Shown: positions 23,987 to 32,890 of the stretch, one piece after another
How the letters are laid out: the number at the start of each line of letters is the position of its first letter
Position numbering within the stretch: the stretch's first letter is position 1
Origin: Chryseobacterium gleum
GTDB taxonomy: Bacteria; Bacteroidota; Bacteroidia; Flavobacteriales; Flavobacteriaceae
Assembly (NCBI GenBank): GCA_945897915.1
Contig: CAMDGB010000011.1
Span: forward strand, 1-64,000
Reading direction: 5' to 3'
DNA length: 64,000 nucleotides
Made by a program: the position numbers and the translations under genes
Notes under the pieces: generated by a model
The model's database searches: none
Seen by the model: the letters and a program-made list of their open reading frames with translations, nothing else
Told to the model about the DNA's origin: nothing

Positions 23987-25305
23987 TCGGAAAATTAGCA
24001 TGGAAAAATATTTGGTTCAAACCATTGAATACCATTTTGAGTATTTTGTTATTAACGGCTTCAGTAGCCATCATAACAATTTTAATTTTAGTTGAAAAAC
24101 AATTCGAGGAAAAATACCAAAGCAATTTAGACGGCGTCGACTTGGTATTAGGCGCTCAAGGAAGTCCTTTACAACTCGTGCTGTCTTCTGTGTATCAAGT
24201 CGATGATCCCACAGGAAATATTAGTTATGATTCGGTAAAAGTTTGGATGCAACATCCTTATGTAAAAAAAGCCATTCCGTTAGCGTATGGCGATAATTAT
24301 GTAGGATTTAAAATTGTTGGTACAACACCAGATTATATAGAAAAATATCAGGCTAAAATTGCAGAAGGCAAATTATTCGAGCATAATTTTGAAGTCGTAA
24401 TTGGAGCTGATGTTGCTGAAAAACTGAATTTAAAATTAGGAGATACTTTTAAAGGAACACACGGTAGCGCTGCTGAAGGTGAAGTTCATGACCACGGAGA
24501 ATATATAATTGTAGGAATTGCTTCTAAAACAGGAAAAGTAATTGACAATTTAATTTTGTCAAATATTCCAACCGTTTGGCAAATGCACCAAGATGAAGGT
24601 CACGAAGAAAGTCACGAAGAAGTTGCCGAAAATCCTGCACATGGAGAAGAAGGTCATGTGCACCATGAAGAGGAAATTGTTGCTAAAAATCCTGCACATG
24701 GAGAAGAAGGTCACATTCATGAGGAACACGAATCTGATATGACTATCGATGAACCAAACATGGAAATAACTTCAGTTTTAATTGAGTTTAAAAACAAAAT
24801 GGGTGTTTTTATGTGGCCTAATATTATTGCACAAAACACTAAAATGCAAGCCGCTTTACCAACTTATCAAATGAATAGATTGTTTGATATGTTTGGCGTT
24901 GGATTAAATGCATTGAAGTATTTGGCATTCGGAATTATGCTAATTTCTGGAATATCAATTTTTATTGCATTATTCAATACATTAAAAGAAAGAAAAGCCG
25001 AATTTGCCTTAATGCGCGTAAACGGAGCTAAAAAACACCAACTGCTTTTAGTGGTGTTACTCGAAAGTATTTTACTTTGTATAGTTGGCTATTTTTTCGG
25101 AACTGTTTTAGGCAGATTAGGAATAGTGCTGTTATCAAAAGCATCAGAATCAGATTTTAAATTAGGATTTGATCCTATGGAAATTATCTGGGAAAAAGAA
25201 GGACTTTTATTTGGATTAACCCTTTTAATTGGATTATTAGCCGCTTTAATTCCTGCTATAAAAGCATATACAATTAATATATCAAAAACATTAGCAAATG
25301 CGTAA
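23983..25305 (+). CDS. FtsX/MacB-like ABC permease with His/Glu-rich loop
   Basis: A 440-residue permease with one N-terminal membrane segment (about 16-36), a large periplasmic domain and three C-terminal membrane segments (about 308-330, 350-375, 405-428), the MacB/FtsX layout. The periplasmic domain has an unusual insertion, residues about 205-250, very rich in His and Glu, in which NPAHGEEGH occurs twice (217-225 and 236-244). The underlying DNA is an in-frame 57-base duplication. Such loops bind Zn, Ni or Cu. It overlaps the ATPase gene by 4 bases and the next gene by 8. Metal-linked transport or lipoprotein release are both possible. Confidence 0.88.
   Translation: MIGKLAWKNIWFKPLNTILSILLLTASVAIITILILVEKQFEEKYQSNLDGVDLVLGAQGSPLQLVLSSVYQVDDPTGNISYDSVKVWMQHPYVKKAIPLAYGDNYVGFKIVGTTPDYIEKYQAKIAEGKLFEHNFEVVIGADVAEKLNLKLGDTFKGTHGSAAEGEVHDHGEYIIVGIASKTGKVIDNLILSNIPTVWQMHQDEGHEESHEEVAENPAHGEEGHVHHEEEIVAKNPAHGEEGHIHEEHESDMTIDEPNMEITSVLIEFKNKMGVFMWPNIIAQNTKMQAALPTYQMNRLFDMFGVGLNALKYLAFGIMLISGISIFIALFNTLKERKAEFALMRVNGAKKHQLLLVVLLESILLCIVGYFFGTVLGRLGIVLLSKASESDFKLGFDPMEIIWEKEGLLFGLTLLIGLLAALIPAIKAYTINISKTLANA
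24631..24713 (+). repeat. in-frame 57-base duplication encoding His-rich repeats
   Basis: A 26-base stretch beginning AATCCTGCACATGGAG is repeated exactly at 24631-24656 and 24688-24713, a period of 57 bases (19 codons). It encodes the two NPAHGEEGH copies of the permease loop and looks like a recent tandem duplication. Confidence 0.9.
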
Positions 25306-25786
25306 TTCAATAAAAATGATGACGGCCTTAATACTTGGCGTTTTCTTATTCAGTTTTCAAAATCAAAGTGAAGAAGTTACTTTTTCCAATTCAAAAAAAG
25401 CATTTACAGCAACAGATACTTTGAACTGGAAATTGTTAGGTGAAATTAAATATATGAAGAAAAAACATGCGTCGTACGGCGAAGTTGATTTTCCAATTAT
25501 CAATACCAAATTGAAAAAATTAGCCAAAAAAACAATCGTAATGAGTGGGTTTATTGTGCCTATTGATAACAAAAATTATGCTTTAAGCAAAAACGTTTTT
25601 GCTTCTTGTTTTTTCTGCGGAAAATCAGGTCCAGAAACCATTATGGGTATCAAATTTAAAGGAGCTACACCAAAATTAAAAACAGATACTTATCTAACCA
25701 TAAAAGGTACTTTTCGCCCAAATGAAGATGACGTAGAAGATTGGATTTATAATTGTGATAATGCCGAAATTGTAAAAGGAAAATAA
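25298..25786 (+). CDS. exported Cys-motif protein, DUF3299-like
   Basis: A 162-residue protein with a signal peptide (about 1-20). The core VMSGFIVPIDNKNYALSKNV followed by ASCFFCGKSGPETIMGIKF (about 83-121) with CFFCG is reminiscent of the DUF3299-type proteins that accompany LolD/FtsX-like transporters in zinc-regulated operons of proteobacteria. Both cysteines could bind a metal. The ATG overlaps the permease stop by 8 bases, so it is translated together with the transporter. The DUF3299 relationship is from memory of the motif and would need a profile search; the protein is probably periplasmic. Confidence 0.6.
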   Translation: MRNSIKMMTALILGVFLFSFQNQSEEVTFSNSKKAFTATDTLNWKLLGEIKYMKKKHASYGEVDFPIINTKLKKLAKKTIVMSGFIVPIDNKNYALSKNVFASCFFCGKSGPETIMGIKFKGATPKLKTDTYLTIKGTFRPNEDDVEDWIYNCDNAEIVKGK

Positions 25787-25788
25787 AT

Positions 25789-26475
25789 TTGGAAGATATA
25801 AAACATCTTTTTTTCGATTTAGATCATACGCTTTGGGATTTTGAAAAAAATTCAGGTTTAGCGTTTGAAAAAATATTTCAAGAACTAAATTTTGATATTG
25901 ATTCTGAAGCATTTATGGGTATTTATAATCCTATAAATGTTGCGTATTGGAAATTATATGAAAAAAACGAAATTGATCAAGAAACACTTCGTGTTAGACG
26001 TGTTAAAGATTCTTTTGAAGCATTAAATTACTTTATTACATCAGATGAAATTGATGCTGTTTCGAATTTGTTTATAGAGTATTTAACTTCAAATAATCAT
26101 TTAATTGAAGGCACAATTGAAACTTTGGAATATTTAAAAGATAAATATGTTTTACATATTATTACCAATGGATTTTCATTTGTACAAGATGTAAAATTAC
26201 AAAAAAGCAACTTGGATAAATATTTTGTTACCATTACCAATTCGGAAGCAGCGGGACATAAAAAACCTCATGAAAATATATTTAAACATGCGTTATCTGT
26301 CGCAAATGCAGAAAAAAACCAAAGTATAATGATTGGTGATAGTTTTGAAGCAGATGTTTTAGGTGCGCTAAATTTCGGAATAAAAGCCGTTTATTTTAAT
26401 CCAAAAGCGGAAATGATTTCGCAAAATCAAATAATTCAAATACAAAGTTTAACCCAATTAAAAAATTTATTATGA
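25789..26475 (+). CDS. YjjG-type HAD-superfamily nucleotidase
   Basis: A 228-residue HAD phosphatase, YjjG family (noncanonical pyrimidine nucleotidase). Motif I is HLFFDLDHTLWDFEKNS (about 5-21) with the nucleophile Asp and the family-typical LWDFEKN; motif II is IITNGF, motif III Lys lies in EAAGHKKPHENIF, and motif IV is IMIGDSFEADVLGA. The start is TTG, 2 bases after the upstream stop; an ATG alternative within the conserved N-terminus does not exist. It cleaves phosphate from damaged or dUMP-type nucleotides in characterised members. It is probably co-transcribed with the transporter genes without an evident functional link. Confidence 0.88.
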   Translation: MEDIKHLFFDLDHTLWDFEKNSGLAFEKIFQELNFDIDSEAFMGIYNPINVAYWKLYEKNEIDQETLRVRRVKDSFEALNYFITSDEIDAVSNLFIEYLTSNNHLIEGTIETLEYLKDKYVLHIITNGFSFVQDVKLQKSNLDKYFVTITNSEAAGHKKPHENIFKHALSVANAEKNQSIMIGDSFEADVLGALNFGIKAVYFNPKAEMISQNQIIQIQSLTQLKNLL

Positions 26476-27149
26476 TGAAAAATTTCTCCATTTTAGCATT
26501 GGTTTTCTTATCAATCAATTCATTTGCACAGCAAAACAAGGCAATTATTATTTCTAATAAATACGAATTTCAAAAAGAAAAAAACACGTACAACATTAAT
26601 AATATGCTAAAAGCAATTTTAGTTTCAAATAATTATCAAGTGTTTTTTGATGATGAAATTTTGCCTGCAGAAATTGCTCAAAACAGATGTAATGCTTTAA
26701 CCGGCGTTTTATTGGATAACAGTAATTTTTTAGTAACGAAACTAAAATTTCAAATTAGAGATTGTAAAAACAATTTACTATTTGAAACGGCAGAAGTAAA
26801 AACAAGAGAAAAAGACTATCAAAATGCTTATATTGAAACAGTTAGAATGTTAAGCCCGGAATTAAAAAAATATAATGGAACTGTAATTCAAGTTAAAGAA
26901 GTTGTTGAAACGCCATCTGTTGTTGTATCTTCATCAAAATCAAAATATCAATTTGTAGAAATTGCAAATGGTTTTGCTATTATGGATGCGGCTCCTAAAG
27001 TGATTTTACAAATCTATAAAACCACAAATCCAAACGTTTTTATTGCTGATAAGTTTGGTTTAAAAGGCGTTTTTACTAAAATAGAAAACAAAGGAATATT
27101 CGAATATTATTTGAATGATAAATTAGTAGTTGAAGAATATTTATTTTAG
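26472..27149 (+). CDS. exported hypothetical protein
   Basis: A 225-residue protein with a signal peptide (about 1-19, cleaved after SFAQ). The mature part contains NNMLKAILVSNNYQVFFDDE, a single strand-rich LKFQIRDCKNNLLFETAEVK (about 95-114) and a C-terminal domain FVEIANGFAIMDAAPKVILQ. I do not recognise a family. The ATG overlaps the TGA of the nucleotidase gene by 4 bases, so the two are coupled. It ends only 16 bases from the convergent rarA, with no strong terminator between. Probably periplasmic; function unknown. Confidence 0.7.
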   Translation: MMKNFSILALVFLSINSFAQQNKAIIISNKYEFQKEKNTYNINNMLKAILVSNNYQVFFDDEILPAEIAQNRCNALTGVLLDNSNFLVTKLKFQIRDCKNNLLFETAEVKTREKDYQNAYIETVRMLSPELKKYNGTVIQVKEVVETPSVVVSSSKSKYQFVEIANGFAIMDAAPKVILQIYKTTNPNVFIADKFGLKGVFTKIENKGIFEYYLNDKLVVEEYLF

Positions 27150-27165
27150 GTAAAAGTTAATTATC

Positions 27166-28443
27166 CTAATAGCCATATTTATTTTTCCATCGGTTTTTTA
27201 AAAACTGACGAATTTCCTTTTCCCTGGCGTTTTCACCTGGTTCAAAAAAAGTAGTTTCAGAAATTTCGTTTGGTAAAAATTCTTGTTCGGCAAAATTATT
27301 AGCAAAATCGTGTGAATATTTGTATGCCTCGCCATAACCTAATTCTTTCATTAATTTAGTTGGTGCATTTCGTAAATGTATCGGAACAGATAAATCTCCG
27401 GTTTGTTTTACTACTTGTTGCGCTTTTCCAATGGCCATATAACTGGCGTTGCTTTTTGCTGAAGTAGCCAAATAAATCGCACATTGACTTAAAATAATTC
27501 TGCTTTCTGGATAGCCAATTGTACTCACAGCCTGAAAGGTATTATTTGCCAGTATAAATGCTGTTGGATTAGCGTTTCCAATGTCTTCACTTGATAAAAT
27601 CAACATTCTACGCGCGATAAATTTTACATCTTCGCCACCTTCAATCATTCTGGCTAACCAATAAACCGCGCCATTTGGGTCGCTTCCACGAATTGATTTT
27701 ATAAATGCTGAAACAATATCGTAATGTTGTTCGCCTGTTTTATCGTACAATACCGTATTTTTTTGTACCAACTGCATTACTTTTTCATTAGTAATTTCAA
27801 TGGTGTTGCCTTCAGTTGCGTTAATTACCAACTCAAAAACGTTTAATAATTTTCTACCATCACCACCAGATAATCTCAATAAAGCTTCGGTTTCAATTAA
27901 ACTAATTTTTTTGGTTTTTAGATAGTCATCTGTCGCAATGGCTCGGTGTAAAATACTCTCTAAATCTTCTTTTGTAAACGCATTTAATATATAAACCTGA
28001 CATCGTGACAAAAGTGCAGGAATTACTTCAAAACTCGGATTTTCAGTAGTGGCGCCAATTAAAGTGATCCAACCTTTTTCTACTGCCGCTAAAAGCGAAT
28101 CTTGTTGCGATTTACTAAAACGATGAATCTCATCAATAAATAAAATTGGATTTTTGGCTGTGAATAAACCACCGCTTTGTTTGGCTTTTTCAATAACATC
28201 TCTAATGTCTTTTACCCCAGAATTTATTGCACTTAACTCGTAAAACGGACGTTTGCTTTCCTGTGCCATAATTTGTGCCAAGGTAGTTTTTCCTGTTCCT
28301 GGAGGCCCCCATAAAATTAAACTCGGAATGATTCCTTTCTCAATTTGTTGGGTCAATGAACCGTTTTCGCCAACCAAATGAGATTGGCTAATGTATTCCG
28401 ATAAAGTTTTCGGACGAATTCGTTCTGCTAAAGGTATTGTCAT
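27166..28443 (-). CDS. rarA: RarA/MgsA AAA+ ATPase, replication-associated recombination factor
   Basis: A 425-residue AAA+ ATPase related to clamp-loader subunits, acting at stalled replication forks. Walker A is [17 protein letters not shown] (about 44-60), Walker [19 protein letters not shown] (about 101-118), sensor 1 [13 protein letters not shown] and the arginine finger region [10 protein letters not shown] follow, then the C-terminal tetramerisation domain with [20 protein letters not shown] and the terminal [15 protein letters not shown]. The N-terminal [20 protein letters not shown] is characteristic of the family. A -7 box lies 4 bases before the ATG. The gene is convergent with the gene at 26472. 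Confidence 0.95.
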   Translation of the reverse strand: MTIPLAERIRPKTLSEYISQSHLVGENGSLTQQIEKGIIPSLILWGPPGTGKTTLAQIMAQESKRPFYELSAINSGVKDIRDVIEKAKQSGGLFTAKNPILFIDEIHRFSKSQQDSLLAAVEKGWITLIGATTENPSFEVIPALLSRCQVYILNAFTKEDLESILHRAIATDDYLKTKKISLIETEALLRLSGGDGRKLLNVFELVINATEGNTIEITNEKVMQLVQKNTVLYDKTGEQHYDIVSAFIKSIRGSDPNGAVYWLARMIEGGEDVKFIARRMLILSSEDIGNANPTAFILANNTFQAVSTIGYPESRIILSQCAIYLATSAKSNASYMAIGKAQQVVKQTGDLSVPIHLRNAPTKLMKELGYGEAYKYSHDFANNFAEQEFLPNEISETTFFEPGENAREKEIRQFLKNRWKNKYGY

Positions 28444-28447
28444 AAAG

Positions 28448-28455
28448 CAAATTTA
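28448..28455 (-). promoter_or_regulatory. -7-like box directly before rarA
   Basis: TAAATTTG followed by C on the minus strand, ending 4 bases before the ATG. A TTTG lies upstream at 28472-28475 but with only 16 bases between. If active the mRNA would be leaderless or nearly so. Confidence 0.35.
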
Positions 28456-28553
28456 AACAATGCAATCTTCTCAAACAATTTTTTTTAATTTTAATATGAT
28501 ATGCCAAATTTTCATACCTTGTACTTTGGCTTCATTTTTGACTTTTCTTGAAT

Positions 28554-29333
28554 ATGATTAAATCGACTATAGATAAAAATTTTTATTATTCACTTTCCGT
28601 GATTCTATTTCCGTTGCTCTTTGTAATGTTGTTATGGATCACGTATTATTTGAATTTGCATTATTTTCCTGAAATGTATCAATACGGAATTTTGCCAAAA
28701 ACGGTTAAAGGTTTGCGAGGCATTCCATTACATATTTTTATTCACGGAAATTTCAAACATTTACTTAATAATTCTATTCCGATTTTCTTTTTGGTAATGG
28801 CTTTAAAGTATTTTTACCGCCAACAGTTTTTTAAAGTGTTGTTTTTAGGTATTTTATTTACGGGTTTTGGAACGTGGCTTTTGGGTAGAAATTCCTATCA
28901 CATTGGCGCTAGCGGATTGGTGTATTGTTTGGTGAGTTTTATCTTTTTTAAAGGAATTTTAACCAAATATTACCGATTAGTCGCCTTGTCATTAACCATC
29001 GTTTTGTTATATGGCGGAATTATTTGGTATATGTTTCCCAATGCAGAAACCTTAAAGGGAAATGTTTCCTGGGAAGGACATTTTGCAGGTTTTGTAACGG
29101 GTTTGATTATGGCAATTTTCATGAAAACACTTCAGTTTGACAAACCTATTTTTTACGATTGGGAACATCCAGATTTCGACCCAACAGATAAACCATTCTT
29201 TAAACAATTTGACGAAAACGGCAATTTTATCAATCCTCCAAAACCTGAAATTGTTGAGGAAACCGAAGTAGATTCGTATTTTAAATCTTCAGTAAAAGTG
29301 ATTTATGATTTTTTAAAAATGAAAAATAATTAA
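28554..29333 (+). CDS. rhomboid family intramembrane serine protease
   Basis: A 259-residue membrane protein with about six membrane segments. The catalytic serine is in IGASGLVYCLVSF (motif GASG) and the catalytic histidine in WEGHFAGFVTG, the standard rhomboid pair. The first loop has the helix-forming HIFIHGNFKHLLNNS with the conserved His-x-Asn arrangement before the active site. A cytosolic C-terminal tail of about 60 residues follows the last membrane helix (from residue about 195). The ATG at 28554 is preferred to a TTG two codons earlier. Its stop codon overlaps that of the convergent rlmB. Substrates are unknown. Confidence 0.9.
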   Translation: MIKSTIDKNFYYSLSVILFPLLFVMLLWITYYLNLHYFPEMYQYGILPKTVKGLRGIPLHIFIHGNFKHLLNNSIPIFFLVMALKYFYRQQFFKVLFLGILFTGFGTWLLGRNSYHIGASGLVYCLVSFIFFKGILTKYYRLVALSLTIVLLYGGIIWYMFPNAETLKGNVSWEGHFAGFVTGLIMAIFMKTLQFDKPIFYDWEHPDFDPTDKPFFKQFDENGNFINPPKPEIVEETEVDSYFKSSVKVIYDFLKMKNN

Positions 29334-30067
29334 ACAAGTCGCTGCCTAACAACTTCATATAAAAAAGCACCACAAGCTACTGAAACATTTAAAGATTCAA
29401 TAGTTCCGTACATCGGTAATTTTGCTTTTTCATCAACCACTTTTAACACGGATGGGTTTACACCGCGTTCTTCGTTACCCATAATAATTGCTACGGGAAC
29501 TTTAAAATCGATATCATAAATGGTATTTTCGGTTTTTTCTGTTGCTGCAACGGTTTTGATGTCGCAACTTTGCAAGTGAAAAACGGCATCTTTAATATGA
29601 TCTACTTTACAAATTGGAATATTAAAAACGGCACCAGCACTTGTTTTTACTGTGTCGCCATTTACTGGAGCGGAACCTTGTTTTTGAACAATAATGCCAT
29701 TAACGCCAACACATTCTGCCGTTCTAATAATCGCACCAAAGTTTCTCGCATCAGATAATTGATCTAAAACTAAAAATAAAGGCGTTTTACCACTTTCTAA
29801 AGTTTGTTCAATTAAAGTATCTAAATCATGAAAAGCAATTGGTGAAATTGTTGCCACCGCCCCTTGGTGATTTAACGAAGTAAAACGATTCAGTTTTTCT
29901 ACTGGCACATAGCTAAAATTTACATTATTTGCTTTTATAGCTTTCATCAAATCTTTCATTAAGTCGCCCTGAGCTTCTTTCTGAATAAATACTTTGTCTA
30001 TAACTGCGCCGGAATGTATGGCTTCAATAATGGCTCTAATTCCAAAAATCTGATTGTCGTTTTTCAT
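29330..30067 (-). CDS. rlmB: RlmB-type 23S rRNA 2'-O-ribose methyltransferase (SpoU/TrmH)
   Basis: A 245-residue SPOUT methyltransferase that uses SAM to methylate the ribose of a guanosine in 23S rRNA. It has the small N-terminal RNA-binding domain starting NDNQIFGIRAIIEAI, and the SpoU motifs: LVLDQLSDARNFGAIIRTAE (motif 1, about 102-121), IIMGNEERGVNPSVL (motif 2) and LPMYGTIESLNVSVACGAFL (motif 3 with the knot). The frame is open 22 codons upstream but the ATG giving MKNDNQIFG is the family start. It is 34 bases downstream of the outer-membrane protein gene on the same strand. Target nucleotide is inferred from subfamily. Confidence 0.92.
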   Translation of the reverse strand: MKNDNQIFGIRAIIEAIHSGAVIDKVFIQKEAQGDLMKDLMKAIKANNVNFSYVPVEKLNRFTSLNHQGAVATISPIAFHDLDTLIEQTLESGKTPLFLVLDQLSDARNFGAIIRTAECVGVNGIIVQKQGSAPVNGDTVKTSAGAVFNIPICKVDHIKDAVFHLQSCDIKTVAATEKTENTIYDIDFKVPVAIIMGNEERGVNPSVLKVVDEKAKLPMYGTIESLNVSVACGAFLYEVVRQRLV

Positions 30068-30101
30068 GGTGTAAATATAGGCAAGTTTATTCCAATTTAT
30101 T

Positions 30102-31757
30102 TTAAAAATACGTTTTAAAACTAATTTGCACAATAGAATTGGAGAGTTTTATGGTTTGGTTTCCGGTATTTCCATTGGCATACACTAAATTAAATAAGCC
30201 CCCATTGCTTAGTAATCCGAAACCAAAACCCAGTCCGAAAAGTTGGTCTTTTGTGTCGTTGGCTTTGTCTTGGTAATAGCCAAAATCGGTAATGCTATAA
30301 AAATATAAATTTGGTGCCGCAACATATCTGTATTCTGCAAAAAGACCGCTAAAAACATTTCCCTGCAAGCTATTTTCGTTAAATCCTCTAATGGATTGAA
30401 TGCCTCCAAATCGGTACAATTCGTTTGTGAAATAATCATTACTTTGCAGATAATACGTGTCTGTTTTTATATGAATAAAGTTATTTTTATTGAGTTCGAG
30501 CAATTTTTGCAGCTGAATTTGAGCAAAAAACTGATTGGTTTTAATATTTGAAGTAGTTCGGTTTCCCATTCCGAATTTTGTAAAAACGCTAAATTTATCT
30601 GGAAATAAAGAAGTGTCAAAATCTGTTTTCTTATGTTCAAAAACGGAAGTAATAAATGTTGATTGTAAATCTTTAATGGTAGAAGATGTTATTTTTTGAA
30701 TGGCTTCCGAAACGTTGTCTTTATAACCTATAAAAACTTTGGTGTTGTAATTGATCATATAACCCAAATCGAAATCAAAACTACTATTTTGAAAAATGGT
30801 GTCTTGTTTAAAGATTTTTAAATTTGTTTTTAACGCCATCGGACTTTTAAAAATATAAGCCAAATCTAAATTGACATTAAATGTACTTTGTTTGTTGCCA
30901 TCATTTTTCCAATACAAATTAAAGCGTTCTCCAGAATTTAAATTGTTAAATAAGTTCAAATCCACATAACCATTAAATTGCAATTTTTGGGTTTCTTCTT
31001 TGTTGCCAAATCCTAAAAAACCATCAAAACTATTGTTTTTTCTTTTTTCTAAATACAAATACACTTTGGTAGAATCTGTGGTGAGCAAAACTTCTGGATA
31101 TTTTATTTGCGATACAAAAAGTAAAGCATTAAAATCGGAATGAATTTTTTTAATCACAGCTTTGTTAAAAGGTTTAGCGTTGTATTTTCTTAAAAAAACT
31201 TTTTTAATGCCCTCCGGAAATTGATCATATCCTTGAAAAACCAATTGGTTAATTTTTCTGATTTTGTTTAATTCAATTACTAAATCAGCTTGTAAAAGGG
31301 TATTGGTTTTAGTAAAATTTCTTAGTTGTATTTTGGATTGGGCAAAACCTTTTTTTTCTAAGACATTTAATTTTTCATTCATGTAATTTTCTGTCTGCGA
31401 CAGCAAAATAATTTCAGAAGTTGTTAAGTTTAAAATTTCTTTTACTTCATTTTCTAAACTATCTATTTTAATTTCGATGTTCTTAGTCAGATTTCCTAAC
31501 TTATATATAAAGGTAAAACTACTGTCGTTATTTTTTTTGGTTTGAAGCAATTCGTTTTCTAAAAAACCAATTTTTAACAAACTTTGATTGAATGTTTTTT
31601 GAGTTTCTAAAATGCTTTTTATTTCAGTATGTTTTTTAGTGTAGCCAATACTATCAATTATTTTATTTTCAGTTGAGGAACTTCCTTCAATTTTCAAATA
31701 AAATTGCTGACTATATATATAAGGTGAAAATAAAAATAAGAATATTAGATATTTCAT
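30102..31757 (-). CDS. BamA/TamA-like outer-membrane barrel protein (Omp85 superfamily)
   Basis: A 551-residue protein with a signal peptide (1-16, ending YIYSQ), an N-terminal part of probable POTRA-type repeats (about 20-230, including LVIELNKIRKINQLVFQGYD and VFLRKYNAKPFNKAVIKKIH) and a C-terminal 16-strand-like barrel that ends in a terminal aromatic residue (VQISFKTYF). The block YRFGGIQSIRGFNENSLQGN contains the (V/I)RG(Y/F) signature of Omp85 proteins. It is shorter than BamA, so it is a paralogue of unknown cargo, perhaps TamA- or patatin-associated. It precedes rlmB by 34 bases. I do not see a recognisable enzyme domain. Confidence 0.75.
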   Translation of the reverse strand: MKYLIFLFLFSPYIYSQQFYLKIEGSSSTENKIIDSIGYTKKHTEIKSILETQKTFNQSLLKIGFLENELLQTKKNNDSSFTFIYKLGNLTKNIEIKIDSLENEVKEILNLTTSEIILLSQTENYMNEKLNVLEKKGFAQSKIQLRNFTKTNTLLQADLVIELNKIRKINQLVFQGYDQFPEGIKKVFLRKYNAKPFNKAVIKKIHSDFNALLFVSQIKYPEVLLTTDSTKVYLYLEKRKNNSFDGFLGFGNKEETQKLQFNGYVDLNLFNNLNSGERFNLYWKNDGNKQSTFNVNLDLAYIFKSPMALKTNLKIFKQDTIFQNSSFDFDLGYMINYNTKVFIGYKDNVSEAIQKITSSTIKDLQSTFITSVFEHKKTDFDTSLFPDKFSVFTKFGMGNRTTSNIKTNQFFAQIQLQKLLELNKNNFIHIKTDTYYLQSNDYFTNELYRFGGIQSIRGFNENSLQGNVFSGLFAEYRYVAAPNLYFYSITDFGYYQDKANDTKDQLFGLGFGFGLLSNGGLFNLVYANGNTGNQTIKLSNSIVQISFKTYF

Positions 31758-31761
31758 AGTC

Positions 31762-31769
31762 CAAATATA
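31762..31769 (-). promoter_or_regulatory. -7-like box directly before the Omp85-like gene
   Basis: TATATTTG on the minus strand ends 4 bases before the ATG. No -33 match at the standard distance. Would imply a nearly leaderless mRNA. Confidence 0.35.
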
Positions 31770-31908
31770 ACGTAATTTTTATAATATTTATTTTGGGGTT
31801 TAATTTTAAAAATAACACAAATTTAAGACTTTTGACATTTTAACTTTAAGACATTCGACAATATCTGGTTATCAAAAAGTTAGAAAATTAAAAATAAATA
31901 ATATAGAG

Positions 31909-31939
31909 TTTGGATAATTAAAATTAATTTCTACCTTTG
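31909..31939 (+). promoter_or_regulatory. str operon (rpsL) promoter
   Basis: TTTG, exactly 19 bases, then TACCTTTG (followed by C): a perfect match to the Bacteroidota housekeeping consensus. The predicted start is about 45 bases upstream of the rpsL ATG. This is the best promoter in the window. Confidence 0.85.
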
Positions 31940-31989
31940 CATCCCTTAAAATAAGGTAATAATAAACAAAGTTTAATTAAAATTTAATT

Positions 31990-32376
31990 ATGCCAACAAT
32001 TCAGCAGTTAGTTAGAACAGGAAGAACCAAAATAACTAAGAAGAGTAAATCGGCGGCTTTAGATTCATGTCCTCAAAGAAGAGGTGTATGTACTCGTGTT
32101 TACACAACGACTCCAAAAAAACCAAACTCAGCAATGAGAAAGGTAGCTAGGGTTCGTTTAACAAACGGAAACGAAGTAAATGCATACATTCCTGGAGAGG
32201 GGCATAATTTACAAGAGCACTCGATAGTATTAGTTAGAGGTGGAAGGGTAAAAGATTTACCAGGAGTTAGATACCACATTGTGCGTGGTGCTTTAGACAC
32301 AGCAGGTGTTAAAGACAGAACACAACGTAGATCTAAATACGGTACAAAACGCCCTAAAGAAGCAGCTAAAAAGTAA
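31990..32376 (+). CDS. rpsL: 30S ribosomal protein S12
   Basis: Decoding-centre protein of the small subunit and first gene of the str operon. The 128-residue protein starts [12 protein letters not shown], contains [31 protein letters not shown] with the PNSA decoding loop (Lys at the streptomycin position, about residue 43), the second loop near [19 protein letters not shown], and a Lys-rich end. The sequence predicts a wild-type streptomycin-sensitive S12 at Lys43 and Lys88 as far as can be seen. Confidence 0.98.
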   Translation: MPTIQQLVRTGRTKITKKSKSAALDSCPQRRGVCTRVYTTTPKKPNSAMRKVARVRLTNGNEVNAYIPGEGHNLQEHSIVLVRGGRVKDLPGVRYHIVRGALDTAGVKDRTQRRSKYGTKRPKEAAKK

Positions 32377-32402
32377 TTATTTAACACTTTTAAAGAAAAG
32401 AC

Positions 32403-32879
32403 ATGAGAAAAAGACAGGCCAAAAAAAGACCTCTTTTGCCAGATCCAAAATTCAACGATCAGTTGGTAACACGTTTCGTAAACAACTTAATGTGGGATGG
32501 TAAAAAATCAGTTGCTTTTAAAGTATTTTATGATGCTTTAGAAATAGTTGAGACAAAAAAACAAGATGCAGAGAAATCAGCATTAGAAATTTGGAAAGAT
32601 GCATTAACAAACGTTATGCCTCACGTAGAAGTACGTTCACGAAGAGTGGGTGGTGCTACATTTCAAATTCCAATGCAAATTCGCCCAGATAGAAAAGTAT
32701 CTATGGCAATTAAATGGTTAATTCTTTACACTAGAAGAAGAAATGAAAAATCTATGGCTGGTAAATTAGCTGCAGAAATTTTAGCAGCGTCCAAAGAAGA
32801 AGGTGCAGCCGTTAAGAAAAGAATGGATACTCACAAAATGGCAGATGCTAACAAAGCATTCTCTCACTTTAGATTTTAA
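32403..32879 (+). CDS. rpsG: 30S ribosomal protein S7
   Basis: Primary binding protein of the 16S rRNA 3' major domain. 158 residues starting [20 protein letters not shown]; core motifs [20 protein letters not shown], the beta-hairpin [16 protein letters not shown] (about 77-92) and the C-terminal AFSHFRF are intact. Located 26 bases after rpsL and 11 before fusA, the conserved str order. Confidence 0.98.
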   Translation: MRKRQAKKRPLLPDPKFNDQLVTRFVNNLMWDGKKSVAFKVFYDALEIVETKKQDAEKSALEIWKDALTNVMPHVEVRSRRVGGATFQIPMQIRPDRKVSMAIKWLILYTRRRNEKSMAGKLAAEILAASKEEGAAVKKRMDTHKMADANKAFSHFRF

Positions 32880-32890
32880 TTTGAATAGAG

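Noticed and set aside
27150-27165. Bidirectional terminator between the exported protein gene and rarA
   Set aside because: Only TTAGG/CCTAA can pair across the gap, without T runs on either side.
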